Positions 61,401 to 64,000 of a stretch of 64,000 nucleotides of DNA are shown here, in pieces (the first letter of the stretch is position 1; each line of letters opens with the position of its first letter). This DNA comes from Roseibium sp. MMSF_3544 (GTDB taxonomy: Bacteria; Pseudomonadota; Alphaproteobacteria; Rhizobiales; Stappiaceae), in NCBI RefSeq assembly GCF_030732845.1, contig NZ_JASHKA010000001.1, forward strand, positions 186,001 through 250,000, written 5' to 3'. A program made the translations under genes and the position numbers. The notes beneath the pieces are model-generated. The model worked only from the letters and a program-made list of their open reading frames with translations, did not search any database and had not been told where the DNA came from.

Positions 61401-62282
61401 CTATGTCCTGAAGCGCTCGGCTTTCAATCCGCGTTTGCCGTGACCTTCCACGAGAAACAGGCCGCCCGACAGGGTGTCCGGCTCGATTGCCGTCGGATCG
61501 GACGGCTGCTTGATGGTCGTGACGATCAGCTGGTCAAGGTCAGGGCCGCAGAAGCAGGGCATGGTCGGTTTTGGCACCGGCATCTTGATCGCTTCCAGCA
61601 GATTGCCGTCCGGCGCAAAGCAATTGAGCAAACCGGCGGAAACGCCCGCACTCCAGTAGTTGCCGTCTGCATCGACAGTCGCGCCGTCCGGGCGGCCTGT
61701 CTCGTTGGTCTGTTGTGCAAACAGCATTTTCGAGCCGAGTGCGCCGGTTGCCGGATCAAAGGCATAGCATTCGATCCAGCCGGGGGTTGAATCGGCATGG
61801 TACATGTACGCGCCGTCAGCGCTCCAGGCGAGGCCGTTGGAACAGAGCAATTCGTCTCGGATTTCCTCGACATTGCCGCCGGCATCGACCCGGTAAAGAC
61901 CGGCAATTGGCTCTCGGGGTGAGGCGGTGTCCATCGTGCCGACCCAGTAGGCGCCGTCCGGTCCGATCTTGCCGTCATTGAGGCGCGTTCCCGGCTGGTC
62001 GGCCTGGACTTCCGCAAGAACTTCGCTTTTCTCAGTCTTCGGATCGAACAGCAGAACCTTGTCCCAGACGCCGACGATCAGCCGGTCGTCATCGGTCAAT
62101 CCAAACGACCCGACTTCATTGTCGAAATACCAGGTGGTGACATCGCGGCTTTCCCAGTCCATCGACTGGATCGTGCGGCCCTGAATATCGGCCCAAAGCA
62201 ACCGATTGTGTCTGTCATCCCAGGTCGGGCATTCGCCAAGTTGATACGTTGTGTCGAGAAATCGGGTGATCGTGTGGGACAC
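61401..62282 (-). CDS. SMP-30/gluconolactonase-family protein 2
   Basis: Six-bladed propeller protein of 293 residues: metal-ligand Glu in LGECPTWDD, RLNDGKIGPDGAYWVGTMD (Asn and Asp), CSNGLAWSADGAYMYHADS and GRPDGATVDADGNYWSAG. No signal peptide. It hydrolyses aldonolactones in the family; relatives include gluconolactonase and L-arabinono-lactonase. Not part of an obvious operon. Confidence 0.9.
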   Translation of the reverse strand: MSHTITRFLDTTYQLGECPTWDDRHNRLLWADIQGRTIQSMDWESRDVTTWYFDNEVGSFGLTDDDRLIVGVWDKVLLFDPKTEKSEVLAEVQADQPGTRLNDGKIGPDGAYWVGTMDTASPREPIAGLYRVDAGGNVEEIRDELLCSNGLAWSADGAYMYHADSTPGWIECYAFDPATGALGSKMLFAQQTNETGRPDGATVDADGNYWSAGVSAGLLNCFAPDGNLLEAIKMPVPKPTMPCFCGPDLDQLIVTTIKQPSDPTAIEPDTLSGGLFLVEGHGKRGLKAERFRT

Positions 62283-62405
62283 CGAGGCAGGTTCCTTGAA
62301 ACGCCAAGCAAAAGATCGGAAGCGGACTATATATCCGACCGCATCCGGCGTCGAGACTGCAATAAGCCATCCCTGCAGGTGTGTCTATCAGTGCAAAAGC
62401 CTGGT

Positions 62406-62876
62406 TCAATTGCCCGTTTCAAGCGGGATCGCCGTGCGTTTGACGATCGGGCGGATCGCGAAGGACGACTTCATTTTGAGCACGCCCGGAAGCTGTGACA
62501 GGTGGTCCCTGTGAATGCGCTCGAAATCGACCGGATCGGCGGCGGTCAGGCGAAGAATGTAGTCCGCATCGCCTGCCATCAGAAAACACTCCATGATCTC
62601 TTCTGAGCGGGCAACGGCCCGTTCGAAGCTCTCAAGTGTTTCCTTGGATTGGCCGGTCAGCGAGATCTCGACAAAGATATCCATGCGCCGGCCCAGTTTG
62701 CGCTGATCGAGCAGAGCGACGTAATTTTCAATCACACCGGCTTCTTCCAGCGCCCTGACGCGGCGCAGACATGCAGAAGCCGACAGGCCAACAATCCCGG
62801 CCAGGTCCGCATTTGCAATCCGTCCATCCTTCTGCAGGGCGTCGAGGATCCGTTTGTCGAGACGATCGAGTTTCAT
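62406..62876 (-). CDS. Lrp/AsnC-family regulator
   Basis: Protein of 156 residues with an N-terminal HTH (LDKRILDALQKDGRIANADLAGIVGLSASACLRRVRALEEAG) and C-terminal RAM domain (FVEISLTGQSKETLESFERAV, CFLMAGDADYILRLTAADP). ATG 62876. Divergent from ald, the usual arrangement for AldR/Lrp-type regulators of alanine dehydrogenase; likely effector L-alanine or another amino acid. Confidence 0.9.
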   Translation of the reverse strand: MKLDRLDKRILDALQKDGRIANADLAGIVGLSASACLRRVRALEEAGVIENYVALLDQRKLGRRMDIFVEISLTGQSKETLESFERAVARSEEIMECFLMAGDADYILRLTAADPVDFERIHRDHLSQLPGVLKMKSSFAIRPIVKRTAIPLETGN

Positions 62877-62923
62877 TTTGTTGCACCGCACATACTGCTG
62901 CTTTGGAAAGCACTTACGGCATG

Positions 62924-62937
62924 ATATTTGAAAATAT
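62924..62937. promoter_or_regulatory. Lrp-type box between lrp and ald
   Basis: ATATTT-GA-AAATAT, a perfect AT-rich dyad in the 183-base divergent region. Size and composition fit an Lrp/AsnC binding box. Confidence 0.5.
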
Positions 62938-63059
62938 TCTAGTTTGACGCAAGAAAATTGTCTCAATTGCGCAAACGCACCCGTGGAACGCAAGCACATT
63001 CGACCCCATCAGGCGTACACTTGAAATTAATCGAGATTGCTTCCAGAGGAGACGAAGTG

Positions 63060-64000
63060 ATGCGCATTGGTGTGCCCAAGGAAATCAAGAACCATGAATA
63101 TCGTGTCGGCCTGACGCCTGACAGTGTTCATGAAATGGTCGCTCACGGACATGACGTTGTCGTTGAGACCAACGCCGGAGCTGGTATCGGTGCGAGCGAT
63201 GCGGATTATGAAGCCGCTGGTGCGAAAATCCTGGCAACCGCCAAGGAAGTCTTCGACGCGGCACAGATGATCGTGAAAGTGAAGGAACCACAGGCCGTCG
63301 AGCGCGCCATGCTGCGCCCGGACCATGTCCTCTTCACATATCTGCACCTGGCACCCGATGCAGATCAGACCGCTGATCTTGTGAAGTCCGGTGCCACCTG
63401 CATTGCCTATGAAACCGTTGTCGACGCCAAGGGCGGCCTGCCGCTTCTGGTTCCGATGTCCCAGGTTGCCGGCCGCCTGTCGGTGATTGCCGGTTCAAAG
63501 GCGCTGGAGAAGGCCCATGGCGGCTCCGGTACGCTGGTCGGCGGTGTTCCGGGTGTCGAGCCGGCCAAAGTCGTCGTGATCGGCGGCGGCGTTGTCGGAT
63601 CTCATGCAATCACCATGGCAATCGGCCTTGGCGCGGATGTCACGGTTCTGGACCGGAACACGGCTGTGCTTGGTCACTTGGCCCAGACTTTCGGTCCGGC
63701 CCTGAAAACGGTCTATTCGACAAGATCTGCGCTCGAAAAACATGTCCTTGAAGCTGACATGGTGGTCGGTGCCGTTCTCGTTGCGGGTGCTGCTGCGCCG
63801 AAGCTGGTGTCCAAGGATCTTGTCAGCCGGATGAAGCCGGGCTCGGTTCTGGTTGACGTTGCCATCGATCAGGGCGGCTGCTTCGAGACCTCCCGCGCAA
63901 CCACCCATTCCGACCCGACCTACATCGTCGACGAAGTCGTACACTATTGTGTTGCCAACATGCCGGGTGCTGTTCCGAAGACGTCCACTTACGCGCTCAA
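63060..64000 (+). CDS. ald: Alanine dehydrogenase (3' end cut off)
   Basis: L-alanine dehydrogenase, which interconverts alanine and pyruvate plus ammonia with NAD. The first about 313 residues are present: MRIGVPKEIKNHEYRVGLTP with the family Arg, KVKEP (substrate Lys), TYLHLAPD (catalytic His), NAD motif VVIGGGVVGSHAITMAIGLG, and VDVAIDQGG with the catalytic Asp. GGAGA is upstream of the ATG at 63060. Probably controlled by the divergent Lrp-type regulator. Confidence 0.95.
   Translation, partial: MRIGVPKEIKNHEYRVGLTPDSVHEMVAHGHDVVVETNAGAGIGASDADYEAAGAKILATAKEVFDAAQMIVKVKEPQAVERAMLRPDHVLFTYLHLAPDADQTADLVKSGATCIAYETVVDAKGGLPLLVPMSQVAGRLSVIAGSKALEKAHGGSGTLVGGVPGVEPAKVVVIGGGVVGSHAITMAIGLGADVTVLDRNTAVLGHLAQTFGPALKTVYSTRSALEKHVLEADMVVGAVLVAGAAAPKLVSKDLVSRMKPGSVLVDVAIDQGGCFETSRATTHSDPTYIVDEVVHYCVANMPGAVPKTSTYAL

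Noticed and set aside
1-64000. tRNA, rRNA, riboswitch or integrase
   Set aside because: No convincing cloverleaf, conserved riboswitch core or integrase-like protein was seen in any gap.

Overview
The window looks like an alphaproteobacterial chromosome or large replicon, probably a marine Stappiaceae/Rhodobacterales-type heterotroph (Roseibium/Labrenzia-like). This rests on the high-GC codon use, the many TRAP and sugar ABC importers, the LacI/GntR/DeoR regulators and the style of the proteins; the genus is inferred and was not tested. No tRNA, rRNA, CRISPR array, prophage or complete transposon was seen. Both ends cut through genes: an idonate dehydrogenase at the left and alanine dehydrogenase at the right.

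From 1 to 24.6 kb lies a sugar/sugar-acid region built around four LacI-family regulators. A gluconate/idonate block (idnD-like dehydrogenase, 2-hydroxyacid dehydrogenase, idnO, gntK, a 3-hydroxyisobutyrate-dehydrogenase-family reductase and a small barrel protein) is followed by LacI-1 and a DctPQM TRAP importer. LacI-2 and LacI-3 come next, then two ribose-type ABC importers in tandem and LacI-4. A third importer, of the MalK/F/G type, is co-transcribed with a cytochrome b561-like membrane protein and an SMP-30 lactonase. Four intergenic regions carry near-identical palindromes (GTTATCGATAAC, GTTACCGGTAAC, GTGACCGGTCAC), suggesting one operator vocabulary shared by the LacI paralogues.

From 24.7 to 36.2 kb, a minus-strand operon encodes an aldehyde dehydrogenase, a YtfQ/R/T-YjfF-like (galactofuranose-type) ABC importer, an enolase-superfamily dehydratase, a zinc alcohol dehydrogenase and an SDR. 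It is divergent from a FadR-type GntR regulator that is translationally coupled to a GMC oxidoreductase; dyads of the FadR type flank the promoter region. From 36.3 to 39.2 kb come a nitroreductase, a GNAT-like protein and a small XRE/hypothetical/PAS-like operon whose end overlaps the GNAT-like gene convergently.

From 39.4 to 46.2 kb is a fifth ABC importer with a LOG-like nucleotide-fold protein and a divergent DeoR regulator; two matching TGTAA-N6-TTACA operators bracket the LOG gene. A 2-oxoglutarate/Fe(II) oxygenase follows, then a 264-bp MITE-like element. The 46.5-52.1 kb stretch holds an L,D-transpeptidase-like protein lacking its catalytic motif, REP-like palindromes, an AspT-type exchanger, malonyl-CoA decarboxylase and a YciI-like protein.

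From 52.2 to 58.9 kb a catabolic operon joins an FAH-family hydrolase, a RutE-like nitroreductase, an OsmC protein, a second TRAP importer and an intradiol (hydroxyquinol-type) dioxygenase. A GntR regulator follows on the opposite strand, and a 15-bp motif is shared by the two promoters. The right end has trhO, two secreted proteins (one made of about six repeats), a second SMP-30 lactonase, and an Lrp regulator divergent from ald.
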